Below are positions 20,117 through 30,641 of a stretch of DNA of 64,000 bases, in pieces. The first letter of the stretch is position 1, and each line of letters opens with the position of its first letter. The notes beneath the pieces are model-generated. The model did no database searches and was not told where the DNA came from. It saw only the letters and a program-made list of their open reading frames with translations. This DNA comes from Bog-473 sp963726135 (GTDB lineage Bacteria; Actinomycetota; Acidimicrobiia; Acidimicrobiales; RAAP-2): NCBI GenBank assembly GCA_963726135.1, contig CAVSBE010000001.1, forward strand, positions 1 to 64,000, read 5' to 3'. The position numbers were made by a program, and so were the translations under genes.

Positions 20117-20926
20117 TCAGGCCCCCGGAAGCGGGTGGTGGACTACGAACCCGTCGTCCTGCGGCACCGCAGGAGCGATTCCGGCGGACTTGACAATGGG
20201 AACTGGTTCCGTTGGGTCCCCACTTGGCTGCTCGTCCGCCAGCTCGAGCTCGGAGTCGACGCCCCAGACGTAGCTTTCCAGTGGAGGGCCGTCGGTCATT
20301 GCCATGCCGACCACGGGTGCCCCCAGACGCTTCAGCGCCGCACTCGTCCTTCGCACCTCGCCCAAGGTCGTCGCCTGGCGCTCGGCCACGACCAGCACCA
20401 CGTCGACCAGCGGGGTGAGTCCCTCCCCGTGGTGGATCGAGAGGTAGGAGGGGACCTCGAGGATCACCACGTCGACGAGTTGCCGCAGCGCGGCGAGCAC
20501 GTCCGGCATGCGGACGACGACTTGAGCCGGGTGGCCGATGAAGTACCGCAGGTCCAGGCGTGACACGCCGGGCACGGAGGTCTCCCCGAGCAGCTCCTCC
20601 ACGTCGGCCGGGCTCAATGGGCCGGACACGAGGCTGGGGCTCTCCCCATCGGCGGAGCGGGCACCGTCGTCACTCCGAGGGGACGGCCAGCTCTTCCACC
20701 ACAGCGGCGGGGTTTGCGGCAGTTCGGCGTCGCCGGGCGAGGCCAGGCCGGAGGTGCTCACGAGCACGACCCGTTGACCCGTCTCGGCACAGACCGTGGC
20801 GAGGTTGAGTGCGACATCCCCCAGTGACGGCTCCAACCCCGCCGCGGTGACCATCACCACGCTGCGTGCCGCGTGCCGGGCCGCTGTGAGGTCCGACGCA
20901 GCGTGGCGCGGCGGGTTCTTGTTCAT
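20117..20926 (-). CDS. CpsD/BY-kinase-like P-loop protein lacking a Walker A lysine
   Basis: This intact 269-residue protein has the fold pattern of CpsD/MinD-like ATPases: a VVMVTAAG strand, a helix ALNLATVCAETGQRVVLVS, then VDVVILEVPSYLS and VDVVLVVAERQATTLGEVRR matching the later core strands. The P-loop is GLEPSLGDVALNLA, where working relatives have a GxGK(S/T)T-type sequence, so the catalytic lysine and Ser/Thr are absent. There is no tyrosine cluster at the C-terminus. ATG 20926 overlaps the stop of the Wzz-like gene (ATGA). It is probably a structural or regulatory partner of the Wzz-like protein rather than an active kinase. Confidence 0.7.
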   Translation of the reverse strand: MNKNPPRHAASDLTAARHAARSVVMVTAAGLEPSLGDVALNLATVCAETGQRVVLVSTSGLASPGDAELPQTPPLWWKSWPSPRSDDGARSADGESPSLVSGPLSPADVEELLGETSVPGVSRLDLRYFIGHPAQVVVRMPDVLAALRQLVDVVILEVPSYLSIHHGEGLTPLVDVVLVVAERQATTLGEVRRTSAALKRLGAPVVGMAMTDGPPLESYVWGVDSELELADEQPSGDPTEPVPIVKSAGIAPAVPQDDGFVVHHPLPGA

Positions 20927-21948
20927 GGTGAGCCCGCCTGACCCGAGCCGCTCCCGACGCCCGACTCCAGCACCGGGTCCTCCCCCTCGTAGAACCGTTC
21001 GCGGTGATCCGAGGGCGGGAGGGGCAGGGGCTCGCGGAAGACCGACAGCCAGAGTAGGCGGTACGGCTCGGTCGAATCGCTCGAGTGGGGCGGGATCTCG
21101 CCGACCACCGGGTAGCCGAAGGCGACCTGGGCACGCCTGGCCGTCTTCAGACGCCTGTCCAGGAACCAGCGCGCCAAGGCGGCCAGGGCTCCGATGATCA
21201 GGCCGATCGCCAGGCCGGCCGCGGCGCGCACGGGGCGGCTGTTGGTTGCCGAGCTCGGCGTGATCTGGCTCACCGTCGAGGCCGAGGGATTTTGAAGCAG
21301 CTGGAAGCCCGTGTACGGCTGTTGGACGACAAGGTCCGCCAGGTGCTGCTGGAGGGCGTTCACCTGGACCTGCAGAGCCTGGTCCGTGAGGCCAAGGGGG
21401 TAGTTCTTGGTGGCGATCTCGTTCTCGATGGTGAGCAGCGTCTGCTGCGTCTGCTGCTCAGACGATTTCAGTCCCTGCGACGCCAGGTCCGCCAACTCGA
21501 AGGTCACCGCCTGGTCGAAGGCATTGTTGAGGTTCAGCGCCGCGGCGCTGGTCGATCCAACGGTCTGGACGTCGATGACACCGGCCTGCCCGCTGCTCGG
21601 CGCCGACGACGAGGGTCCCGTCTGATCCGGTGGACCGATGAGGGAGATCTGGCTCCTGACCTCCACACGGCGGCTCGTTGAGGTGCGCCAATTGGCTCGT
21701 GCTTTGCATCACCGCGTCGCTGTTCGCGTAGTAGAGGATCTGGTCGGGGCTGATCCCGCCCCCGAACTGGCTCCCGGTGTTCGCCGGGGCGGGGGGAGCC
21801 GATCCGAAGCCGATCCGGACACCCAGTGCGTCTCATGGACCAGATTGGGCCTGGGGAGGAGCAGCCCGACAGCCAGCCCGACCAGGCCGAATATGGCGAT
21901 CAGCCACCAGCCCCGGACCAGTGCACTCAGGTAGTCGTTCCGCTCCAT
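20923..21948 (-). CDS. Wzz-like chain-length/capsule co-polymerase (frameshifted)
   Basis: The N-terminal frame gives MERNDYLSALVRGWWLIAIF, a cytoplasmic start plus first helix ending at PRPNL. A middle piece (PDQILYYANSDAVMQST) and the long last frame follow after about three inserted bases between 21660 and 21815. The last frame holds a coiled-coil-rich periplasmic region (QQTQQTLLTIENEI, QVQVNALQQHLADLV) and a second helix (AAAGLAIGLIIGALAALARW), then a cytoplasmic tail. That is the two-helix Wzz/CpsC topology, about 340 residues. ATG 21948 has GGGAG close upstream. It is followed directly by the CpsD-like gene. Confidence 0.78.
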
Positions 21949-22550
21949 TACTCTCCCGACGTCAAACCCGTGGCCGTGCCCCTACTCGTGACATTCGAGT
22001 GGCCGTCCAAGCTAACAGCACGCCGCCCTCTTTCAGGGTCAACCCTCGGCTCACACGGGCGTTGCATGCCCTTTTTCCGGACGCGGAATTAGCGACCTCC
22101 TGACGCAGGTTCCCGCCACAATCCAGGATGCTGCCATCGCCATTCACGCGGAAATTAGAGCCAACAGGACCGAACCCGCACAACGTTTTGACAACAGCGG
22201 AATCGTTCAGCAACCGGGTTTTGGCACACGGCGCAAAGGGGCAGCAACAGGGAGGCCGCCACTGACGTGCCGGCGACACAGCAGCATCGCCGGAAGGGCG
22301 AAGTCGGGTGGGGCCCCAGAGCCAACAGTCGACCGGTAAGGCCGGCACCCGTGTGACGGAAGGCGAGCAACCACATGACCCAGGCCTCCATTCCCAAGAC
22401 TGGAGCACTCCATGCGCCGGGACGTGAAATCCCCCGTGCGCAAATTCCCCGAGGCGCGCTACATTTGCGTCGGGCTTCGGGGGAACGAGGGAGCAACTTG
22501 ACACGACCAGGCTGGTCGTCCACTCCTCGGCATCGGTCGGGCGTCACGAG
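21949..22550. other. 600-base divergent intergenic region
   Basis: No convincing gene was found on either strand; possible frames here have poor codon structure. The region separates the divergent Wzz-like and FlaA1-like operons, so it should hold both promoters. A TACATT hexamer near 22460 on the plus strand would give a leader of about 80 bases for the gene at 22551, but it lacks a good -35. The stretch 22080-22230 is less GC-rich than the flanks. Confidence 0.4.
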
Positions 22551-24588
22551 ATGACGGACCCCCGAGCCGATCATCGCGCGTCGGAGCCCGCGGTCACCGC
22601 CGGTCGGGCGGACCAGCGGTCCACGAAGATCTCCAGTCAGATAGCCGTGCTGGCCAGCCGGGTGCGCGCCAGGCTCCTCTTCATGGTGCTCGACGCGGCC
22701 TGCGTGGTGGCGGCATACAGCGCATCCGAGGTCTTCTACTGGCGCACATGTCGCTCCGTCCGAGTACAGCTGGCACTTCAGTCTCTTCGTCCTCATCGTG
22801 GTGATCGTGACCCTCATCAGCAACCGGGCGTACGGGCTGTACGGCCGCATGTGGCAACATGCCGGGCTCGAAGAAGCACGACAGATGGTCTTCTCGACCG
22901 CGACGGTTGCTGCCGTCCTGCTGGTCGTCTATCCGGTCATCAGGCTCGCCGGATTCCAACTCCTACACCCCGAGGTGGTGGCGTTCGGCCTGTTCTTCGC
23001 GGCCGCCGGCATGAGCCTGATCCGTTTCCACTCGCGCATCTTCGCCTGGCAACGCGGCTCGCGGGGCAGCGGCCTGCGGGTGGCAATCGTCGGGACACGC
23101 GGCGCGGCCGCGTCAGCCGTGCGCGAGATGCTCCGCCACCCCGACGCCGGACTGATCCCGGTGGCCGTCTTCGACGACGACACGTCGGTGCATGGCATGT
23201 CCCTCGTGGGTGTTCCGGTCGTCGGAAGCATTGAGGACATCCCGGCCGCCGCGAGTCGTTACATGCTCCAAGAGGTGCTCCTCGCGATACCCCAGCCCTC
23301 GCCCGAGATGATCGCCGTGGTGCTGCGCTCGGCCGAGGCAGCCGGGATCTCGATGAAGGTGCTCCCCACCATGATCGACGTGGTCAACGGACCGACGAAC
23401 ATGTTCGCCATCCGGAGGGCGCGCCAGCCGAGCATCGAGGACCTGATGGGTCGGACCCCGGTCGCCACCGACCTCGAGGGCGTTCGCCGGTCGCTCGAAC
23501 GTCACACGGTGCTGGTCACCGGTGCCGGAGGCTCCATCGGTTCGGAGATCTGCCGTCAGGTCGCCGGGTGTGGTCCCGCCAGGCTCGTCCTTCTCGACCA
23601 CGACGAGACCCACCTGCACGACACCATGTCGATGGTCGACGGACCTTGTCACCAGGCCCTGGTGGACATCAACGATCGTGACGCGCTCTTCAGGGTGTTC
23701 GAGCGATACCGGCCCGATGTCGTGCTCCACACGGCCGCCCACAAGCATGTTCCTGTGCTCGAAGACCACCCCGTCGAGGCCGCCCGGACCAATGTCTTCG
23801 GAACGCTCAACGTCATCGAGGCGTCAGCGGCCGTCGGGGTGAGTCGCTTCTTGCTGGTCTCATCCGACAAGGCCGTGAAGCCGTCGAGCGTCATGGGCGC
23901 CTCCAAGCGGGTGGCCGAACAGGTGCTGTTGAGTCGATCGCCTCAGGGCGGCACCTACTCGGCGGTCAGGTTCGGCAATGTGCTGGGGAGCCGGGGCAGC
24001 GTCATCCCGACATTCGCCCGTCAGATCGAATCCGGGGGCCCGGTCACGGTGACCGATCCCAGGATGACCCGGTTCTTCATGAGCGTCGAGGAGGCGGTGC
24101 AACTCGTCCTCCAGGCGTCCCTGTTGTCGGAGGGCAGCGACATCTTCATGCTCGAGATGGGCCCACCCGTCCCGATCATCGAACTGGCGCGCCGCATGAT
24201 CCAGTTGTCGGGTGGTCGCGTCGGCGTCGACATCCAGATCGAGGTCACCGGCATCCGTCCCGGCGAGAAGCTTCAAGAGGACCTTCGGGAACCCGACGAA
24301 GAAGTCCTGGGGACCGATCACCCGTCCATCTCCCGGCTGCTGCCGGTGACCACACCGAAGGCATGGTTCGATTCGTGTCTCGGGCAGCTGGCCGAAGCCG
24401 TGCAACGAGGAGACACCGACGAGGCGCGCCGGCTTCTCTTCGTCAGCGCCGGTTCCGCTCTCGATCTCGTGCCCTCCGCTCCGGCTACTCCCGACCTGGG
24501 ACCCGACGGAGGTCACACGGTGCCGATTTCCAGCGCGCACCACCGGCACGAGTCGGCCGACCTCAAGACCGAGCGAGCGGGTGCCTAG
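22551..24588 (+). CDS. FlaA1/PglF-type nucleotide-sugar 4,6-dehydratase with N-terminal membrane domain (one frame break)
   Basis: This is a large membrane-anchored SDR of about 678 residues. The N-terminal third holds about four helices, with one inserted base near 22750. A CoA-binding-like Rossmann segment follows (VAIVGTRGAAASAVREML). The catalytic domain has the NAD loop VTGAGGSIGSEICRQ, the HTAAHKHVPVLEDHP motif, SSDKAVKPSSVMGASKRVAE (the lysine of MGASKR and a DK pair replacing the usual YxxxK) and RFGNVLGSRGSVIP. Family members convert UDP-GlcNAc to a 4-keto-6-deoxy sugar, the substrate for DegT aminotransferases such as 2569-3698. Its TAG stop overlaps the next GTG by one base. Confidence 0.9.
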
Positions 24589-25851
24589 TGGTTGCGCAGG
24601 GTGATCGCCTGGTCGTCGTCGGCCAGGGCTACGCGGGTCTCCCCGTCGCCATGCGGGCGGTCGAGGTCGGCTTCGATGTCGTCGGCTTCGATGTCGACGT
24701 CGCCAGGATCAAACGCCTGGCCGCCGGGGAGTCGCAGGTCGAGGACGTGGCCAGTGACGTGGTGTCCCGAGCACTGGCCACCGGGCGCTACGAGCCCACC
24801 GACGACCCGGGACGAACGCGCGATTTCGACGTGGCCGTCATCGACGTGCCCACACCCCTGACCGACGGGGTGCCGAATCTCTCCCACGTCACGGACTCCG
24901 CGGCCATGCTGGCCACGTCGCTCCGTGCCGGGGCGACGGTGATCCTCGAATCGACGACCTACCCCGGGACCACGGAGGATCTGGTGGCCGGCATCCTCGA
25001 AGACGGCTCGGGGCTCGTCGCCGGACGCGACTTCCACCTCGGCTACAGCCCGGAGCGAATCGACCCCGGCAACCCCACGTGGAACTTTGCCAATACCCCG
25101 AAAGTCGTCTCGGGCATCGACGAGGAGTCGCTGCAGGCCGTGCAGTCCTTCTTCGATCGGCTGGTCGATCGCACGGTGCCCGTTTCGGGTACCCGGGAGG
25201 CCGAGCTCACGAAGCTCTTGGAGAACACGTTTCGCCACGTGAACATCGCGCTGGTCAACGAATTGACCGTGTTCGCCGAGGCCATGGGCATCGACATCTG
25301 GGAAGCGATCGATGCGGCGTCGACGAAGCCATTCGGCTACCTCCGGTTCACGCCCGGCCCCGGCGTCGGAGGGCATTGCCTGCCCATCGATCCCAGCTAT
25401 CTGTCGTGGGAGGTGCGCCGGAGCCTCGGCCAGCAGTTCCGGTTCGTCGAGCTGGCCAACGACATCAACGCGCACATGCCCGACTACGTCGTCTCCCGAC
25501 TGACCCTGGCCCTGAACCGGGGCAAGCGCGCCGTCAACGGCTCCCGGGTGCTTCTGTTGGGTCTGGCCTACAAGCCCAACACGGGGGACTTCCGTCGAGT
25601 CGCCCGGCGTGGTGATCGCTCAAAGCCTTCGGTCGCTCGGCGCCGATGTCAGGGTCGCCGACCCGCACGTGACACCGGGCGCTACCGACGTGCGGCACGT
25701 CGAGTTGACGGCGGACGAGGTGGAGATGGCCGACGCCGTGGTGGTGGTGACGGATCACGACGCGTTCGACTACGACATGGTCCTTGACCGAGCACGCTAT
25801 GTGCTCGACACCCGCAACCGGATCCGGGGACCGCGCGTCGAGTCGTTGTGA
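24588..25851 (+). CDS. UDP-sugar 6-dehydrogenase, WecC/UDP-ManNAc or UDP-glucose type (one frame break)
   Basis: This NAD-dependent nucleotide-sugar dehydrogenase, about 420 residues, oxidises C6 of a UDP-hexose or UDP-HexNAc to a uronic acid. The N-terminus has VVVGQGYAGLPVAMRAVEVG; IDVPTPLTDG, LESTTYPGTTEDL and YSPERIDPGNP follow. The catalytic cysteine is in GPGVGGHCLPIDP. YSPERIDPG and the GGHC(L/I)PIDP form fit the WecC/WbpA/TviB branch better than classical Ugd. A single extra T in the segment after KPNTGDF (about 25595) breaks the frame; removing it gives DFRESPGVVIAQSLRSLGAD and the normal end. Confidence 0.88.
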
Positions 25852-25867
25852 CCACCCGTCACCGCCA

Positions 25868-26804
25868 GTGAAGGTCGTCGTCACCGGCGGAGCCGGATTC
25901 ATCGGCGCCAACCTTTGCCGCATGCTCGTCCTGCAGGACTTCGTCGACCACGTGGTCGCTCTGGACGACCTCTCGACCGGCTCGCGCCAGAACCTCGCCG
26001 ACTCACCCTCGGTCGAGCTCGCGGAAGGCTCCATTCTGAACGTCGACGATCTCGACCGGGTGATGGCTGGGGCACACGCAGTCGTCCACCTGGCGGCCCG
26101 CCCGTCGGTGAGCCGCTCGCTGGCCGATCCCATGGCGACCCACCAGGTCAACGGCACCGGGACGATGATGGTGCTGGAGGCAGCACGACGCCACGGCATG
26201 CCCCACGTCGTCGTGGCATCCTCCTCGTCGGTGTACGGGGCCAACCCCACCCTGCCGAAACGAGAGGACATGGCGCCCATGCCGGTGAGCCCGTATGCCG
26301 CCAGCAAGCTCGCGGCCGAGTCGTACGCCCTCTCCTACGAGCGTTCGTTCGGGCTTCCGGTGCTCGCCTTCCGCTTCTTCAACGTCTTCGGGCCCTTGCA
26401 GCCGGCCGGACACGCCTACGCGGCCGTGGTGCCGGCCTTCGTCTCGTGCGCCCTCTCCGGCACGCCACTGCCGGTCCACGGCGACGGCACCCAGACCCGC
26501 GACTTCACCTACGTCGACACCGTCGTCTCGGTGCTCGCCGACGCCATTCGTCGCCGCGTCGTCGGATCCCGCGCCGGTCAATCTGGCGTACGGCTCGCGG
26601 GTGTCCCTGTTGGAGCTGATCGCGGCCCTCGAGGAGATCGTTGGCCATGAGCTCCGCCGCGACCACGTCGGGCCGCGGGCGGGCGACGTGCACGACTCGC
26701 AGGCCGACCGGACGCGCCTGGGCGCGTTGTTCCCCGCAGTCCGACCGACGCCGCTGCAGGACGGATTGGAGGCCACCGTGGCATGGTTCCGGGAGGCGCT
26801 CTGA
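25868..26804 (+). CDS. NAD-dependent sugar-nucleotide epimerase (one frame break)
   Basis: This extended SDR of about 311 residues starts at GTG 25868. It has VVVTGGAGFIGANLCR, VVHLAARPSVSRS, a catalytic S and YxxxK in ASSSSVYG...SPYAASKLAAE, FRFFNVFGP and GDGTQTRDFTYV. This is the WbpP/GalE-like set for 4-epimerisation of UDP-hexoses or UDP-HexNAc(A). One inserted base near 26570 precedes PVNLAYGSRVSLLELIAALE, and the protein ends QDGLEATVAWFREAL. Following a UDP-sugar dehydrogenase, it may epimerise the uronic acid or supply a galacto-configured sugar. Confidence 0.87.
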
Positions 26805-27634
26805 CAGAGCCCGCCGAGCCGACGTCGGCGGACACCTCGGTCGACCACGCGGTCACCCATGCGGCGGCGCCGGTGGTGCTCCTGGCCGGCCCGGGTGAGA
26901 GCACGGACATCGTCGCCAACTTCCTCGCCTCCCGGGTGCCCGACCTGGTCGTGGTCGTGGAGAATCCGCCCTCTCGGCTGCGGATGGCCCGGCGCCGGGC
27001 ACGACGAGTCGGATGGCTCGCCGTCGCCGGCCAGGTCCTCTTCGTCGGCGTGCTGCAGCCCATCCTCAGGCGTCAGGGGGCTCGTCGGCGGGCTGCCATC
27101 TTGGGCGCGGCCTCGGTCGGCGTGACGCATGGAGCTCCCCGTCCACCGGGTGCCGTCGGTGAACGACGAGGCGACCGTGGCACTGCTCGCATCGCTCGGG
27201 CCGGCCCTGGTCGTGGTGCACGGGACTCGGATCATCGCCTCCCGAGTGCTTGGAGTCGCTGGGCTGCCCCGTCGTCAACATGCACGCCGGCATCACGCCT
27301 CGCTACCGCGGGGTCCACGGCGGATACTGGGCGCTGGCCGAGCGGCACCCCGAGTGGGTCGGCACCACGGTGCACCTGGTGGACCCCGGAATCGACACCG
27401 GCGCGATCTTGGCGCAGGCAACCTTCGACGTCACCGACGAGGACACGATCGCCACCTACCCGGACCTGCACCTGGTGCACGGCCTCGCTCTGCTCGGGGC
27501 CGCAGGTGGACAAGGTGATGGCCGGGCAGGAGCTCGAGCCCATGCCGACGGGCATCGCCCCGGGCTCGGGCCTCTACTACCACCCCACGCTCTGGGGCTA
27601 CCTCTGGCGCCGTTGGCGCCACGGGGTCCGCTGA
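26783..27634 (+). CDS. Formyltransferase, sugar N-formyltransferase type (three frame breaks)
   Basis: Three consecutive +1 shifts (about 27115, 27245, 27500) restore a formyltransferase of about 282 residues. The pieces carry VVLLAGPGESTDIVANFL, VHRVPSVNDEATVALLASLG with VVVHGTRII, then the catalytic region CPVVNMHAGITPRYRGVHG, holding the N...H pair, and HLVDPGIDTGAILAQ with the catalytic aspartate. The last piece is GSGLYYHPTLWGYLWRRWR. The family uses N10-formyltetrahydrofolate; relatives in O-antigen loci formylate amino sugars. Its ATG lies inside the 3' end of the epimerase gene. It is not the housekeeping Met-tRNA enzyme, judging by length, context and the lack of that enzyme's C-terminal domain. 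Confidence 0.8.
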   Translation: MVPGGALTEPAEPTSADTSVDHAVTHAAAPVVLLAGPGESTDIVANFLASRVPDLVVVVENPPSRLRMARRRARRVGWLAVAGQVLFVGVLQPILRRQGARRRAAILGAASVGVTHGAPRPPGAVGERRGDRGTARIARAGPGRGARDSDHRLPSAWSRWAAPSSTCTPASRLATAGSTADTGRWPSGTPSGSAPRCTWWTPESTPARSWRRQPSTSPTRTRSPPTRTCTWCTASLCSGPQVDKVMAGQELEPMPTGIAPGSGLYYHPTLWGYLWRRWRHGVR

Positions 27635-27781
27635 GCGGCGTCGATCGCGAACCCGGCTCCAGTCGCGGGAGCGTCAACTACGATCGGTGCCGCCGGAGTG
27701 GCCGTGACGTCCCCGGCGCCAACTCGGAGCAGGGGCCGGTGGCACGAGGAGGAACGCGGTGAGGATGTGGAGGCGGTGACC

Positions 27782-28782
27782 ATGCCCGACCGGCCGGGAG
27801 CCCTGGTCATCTCGCTCGACTTCGAGCTGCACTGGGGCGTGCGGGACCACGTGGCACGAGGCGACGCCCTGTACCGCCGCCTGCCCGAGGCCCGCCGGGC
27901 CGTGGAGGACATGGTCGCGCTGTTCGCGGAGCGGCACATCCGTGCCACGTGGGCCACCGTCGGATTCCTGTTCGCCTCGAGCCGTCGATGAGCTCGAAGC
28001 CCACGTGCCCGCGAGCGGCCGACCTACGCGCGCGCCCGAGCTCGATCCCTACGTCGAGACGATCGGACTCGACGAGGAGCATGATCCCGAGCACCTGGCC
28101 GGCTCACTCGTCGACCTGATCGGCGCCAGCGCCGGCCAGGAGGTGGGGTCGCACACGTTCTCCCACTACTACTGCCTCGAACCCGGGCAGAACGAAGGCA
28201 CGTTCCGGGCCGACCTGGCGGCAGCGCAGTCGATCGCCCGTCGGCGCGGCCTGGAGCTGACCAGCCTGGTGCTCCCCCGCAACCAGTGGAACCCGGCATA
28301 CGCCGACGCCGTCCTCGACTCTGGGGTTCCGCTGCATCCGGGGTCCGCAGCGCACTGGGGTCACCGAGCCCGCCGAAGCGGCGACCAGAGCACTTCTGCG
28401 CCGCGGCGCCAGGTTGGCCGACACCTACGTCGGCGTCTCGCCTCCTCCGACGACGGCGTGGAACGACGTCCTGCTGCCGTCGGGCCTCTGCGACGTGCCG
28501 GCCAGCGCCTTCTTGCGGCCGTTCGACCCCGCCCGGCGGCGGCTCGAGCCTCTGCGGCTGGCCCGGTTGCGCTCGGGAATGCGCCACGCGGCGCGACGCG
28601 GCCGCATCTTCCACCTGTGGTGGCACCCGCACAATTTCTCCCAGCACCGGTCCGAGAATTTCGCTGTGCTCGAGCAGGTCCTCGACGAGTTCGACCGGTT
28701 GGCCGCCACCGAGGGTATGCAGTCGTTGACATGGCGGACGTGGTGGCGCCAGTGGTCGCACCGGCCCAGCGCTCGACGGTGA
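27782..28782 (+). CDS. Polysaccharide deacetylase, NodB-like (two frame breaks)
   Basis: This carbohydrate esterase 4-like protein has about 332 residues. ATG 27782 has GGAGG 8 bases upstream. The first strand ALVISLDFELHWGV carries the catalytic aspartate. After a +1 shift near 27980 comes VDLIGASAGQEVGSHTFSHYY with the S/T-H-S-H metal-site motif, then LPRNQWNPAYADAV. A second +1 shift near 28340 leads to the C-terminal part with VLLPSGLCDVPASAFLRP and IFHLWWHPHNFSQH. The length and the WHPHN segment match the branch in which NodB is joined to an extended C-terminal region. It may remove N-acetyl groups to free amines in the polymer. No signal peptide is visible, so cytoplasmic action is possible. 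Confidence 0.8.
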
Positions 28783-28875
28783 CCCGATGAATCTCGTGTG
28801 GCGTCGGGAATCGCACGAGGATGCCCGCCAGGCGCGACGAGGTCGCTGAGTGAGCGGCGAGATGCGTGACGGGCG

Positions 28876-29785
28876 GTGACGGCACCCGAGCGAGAGCAAC
28901 GAGCGACCGGACGGACTGCGCGGCGTGCGCCGGGTCGCCGTGCCCGCCTTTGCCAGGTTGCCCGCTCCGGCCAGGCGGTCGATCCTTCATGCCCTCGGCA
29001 AGTACGCACCCTGGGAGGACGGCTTCGACCCCACCCCGCCACCACGCCGAGGGTGAACGAGGTCACCGGGGCACCCGACTTCGTGGGCATCGGCGCGCAA
29101 AAGGCGGGGACGACCTGGTGGTACGACGCCATCTGCGCACACCCAGACGTCTACTCCCGCCGCCGACATCCACAAGGAACGCCACTTCTTCGGCCGGTAC
29201 GCCAACGCGCCCGTTCGGGCCTGCGGAATGCTCGCTGTACCACGACTGGTTCCCGCGTCCTGCCGGGCCGTCTGACGGGCGAATGGACCCCCGACTACAT
29301 CCACCTTCCGTGGGTTCCCGCGCTCCTCGCTCGGGCCGCTCCTCGGGCCCGGCTGCTTGCACTTCTGCGCGACCCCGTCGAGCGCTTCCGCTCGGGGCTC
29401 GCCCACCAACGCCGCGACCGCGGAAGGCTGCACGGTGGAGGCGTATCAGGACGCGGTCGCCCGAGGCTTCTACCACGACGCACTGCGCCGGTGGCTCGAC
29501 GCACTTCCCGCCGGAGCAGATCCTCGTCTTGCAGTACGAGCGCTGCGTGGCCGATCCCGCCGGCCAGCTCGCCCGCACGTACCGATTTCTCGGGCTGGAG
29601 CCGTTCATTCCGGAAGGGATTGGGAAACCAGGTCAACGACGACTTCGAAGCAGCCTCGACCTGGACGAAGATGTCCGCCGCGGCTCGTCGAGCTGTACTC
29701 GCCTGATGTGCTCGCTCTCGCCACGCGCTTCCCGGACCTCGACCTGAGTCTGTGGCCCAATTTCTCGGGCCTCGGAGCCCGATGA
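28876..29785 (+). CDS. Sulfotransferase, broken by about ten +1 frame shifts
   Basis: Overlapping pieces in all three frames join into a PAPS-dependent sulfotransferase of about 299 residues. They carry SILHALGKYAPWEDGFD, then FVGIGAQKAGTTWWYDAI (the 5'-phosphosulfate loop), DIHKERHFFGRYANAP, ECSLYHDWFPRPAG, GEWTPDYIHLPWVP, LLALLRDPVERFRSGLAH (the 3'-phosphate segment), VEAYQDAVARGFYHDAL, QILVLQYERCVADPAGQLA, NDDFEAASTW and LVELYSPDVLALATRFPDLD. Every junction moves the frame by +1 (or +2). This is the densest run of breaks in the window, yet the coding signal is intact throughout, which points to sequence error. It would be the second sulfotransferase of the locus. Confidence 0.72.
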
Positions 29786-30126
29786 CAAGCGCGGATCAGC
29801 TGTGCCGCGACGCGCTTCCGACCGACGGGTCATGGCGCGACTCCCCGCCAGCGATCACGAGAGGCCTTTGGCTTCCGCACCTATCTGCGGCAGCAACCAC
29901 CTTGCCCACCCAGACCGATCCGGCGAGCTGATAGTGAATGCGTGCAGAGCGCCTTCCGGCGGAGTTGCTCCTTTGCCTTTCGATCGCTGTTGCCACCATC
30001 GGCCCAAGCGTCCCATGAGAGCCAGAGTGGCGTGCTGATCCGTCTGATCACTGCGTGGGGCTACGGGCGTCGCTCGTCATGCCTCCATGACCTGATCAAT
30101 CGAACTCGCTCGCCGCACGAACCGAG
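29786..30126. other. Gene-free stretch after the sulfotransferase
   Basis: No supported gene, repeat or hairpin was found in these 340 bases. It separates the glycan locus from the broken acyltransferase fragment. Confidence 0.4.
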
Positions 30127-30614
30127 ATGGTGATCGGCTCCACCGTACGGCCTGACGAACGCCTCCTGCTCTCAGGGGACGAAGCCGGGACGGCACCCGA
30201 GGACCGGAAATTCCGCACCGACGTCCAGGGTCTGCGAGCCATCGCGGTCATGCTCGTCGGCGTTATTTCACGCGCACGTCCCAGGCTTGGGCGGAGGCTA
30301 CGTGGGCGTCGACGTCTTCTTTGTGATCTCGGGGTTCGTGATCACCGCGTCGTGCTCCGAGAGCGTACGTCGACCGGATCCACATCACCGTCGGGGCGTT
30401 CCAGCTCGGCGTGACCAGGGTGGAATTCGAGATCACCGGCGGCGGACAGACGAGCGCGGTCATCGGGCCGGCAGCGTCCGCCCATGGCTTTTGGGGCCTG
30501 TACTGGCACACCACGGACGTTCCGAACGGCATCCACGTCGTTCGGAGCATCGCCTACGACGAAGCGGGCGACCACAGTATCGGTCCGGGAATCAGGGTCA
30601 GGGTGGCGACCTGA
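30127..30614 (+). pseudogene. Chimeric remnant: acyltransferase-3 N-terminus joined to an Ig-like domain C-terminus
   Basis: The first part reads FRTDVQGLRAIAVMLVG, then (after +1) GGGYVGVDVFFVISGFVIT and LRERTSTGSTS. This is the unmistakable N-terminus of an OafA/YrhL-type acyltransferase-3 membrane protein. None of the remaining 300-plus residues of that family follows in any frame. From about 30385 a different sequence continues to the stop at 30612-30614: VTRVEFEITGGGQTS, YWHTTDVPNGIHVVRSIAYD and GIRVRVAT. This resembles the last strands of the bacterial Ig-like domains of secreted actinobacterial proteins. The join looks like a deletion fusing two genes, or an assembly misjoin; it is not explained by single-base errors. 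Confidence 0.65.
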
Positions 30615-30641
30615 TTGGGGCATTGAGGCAACCTTCGAGCG

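Noticed and set aside
22181..22215. TTGACA at 22188-22193 as a -35 element
   Set aside because: No -10-like hexamer occurs 16-19 bases downstream, and it lies about 360 bases from the nearest start on that strand.
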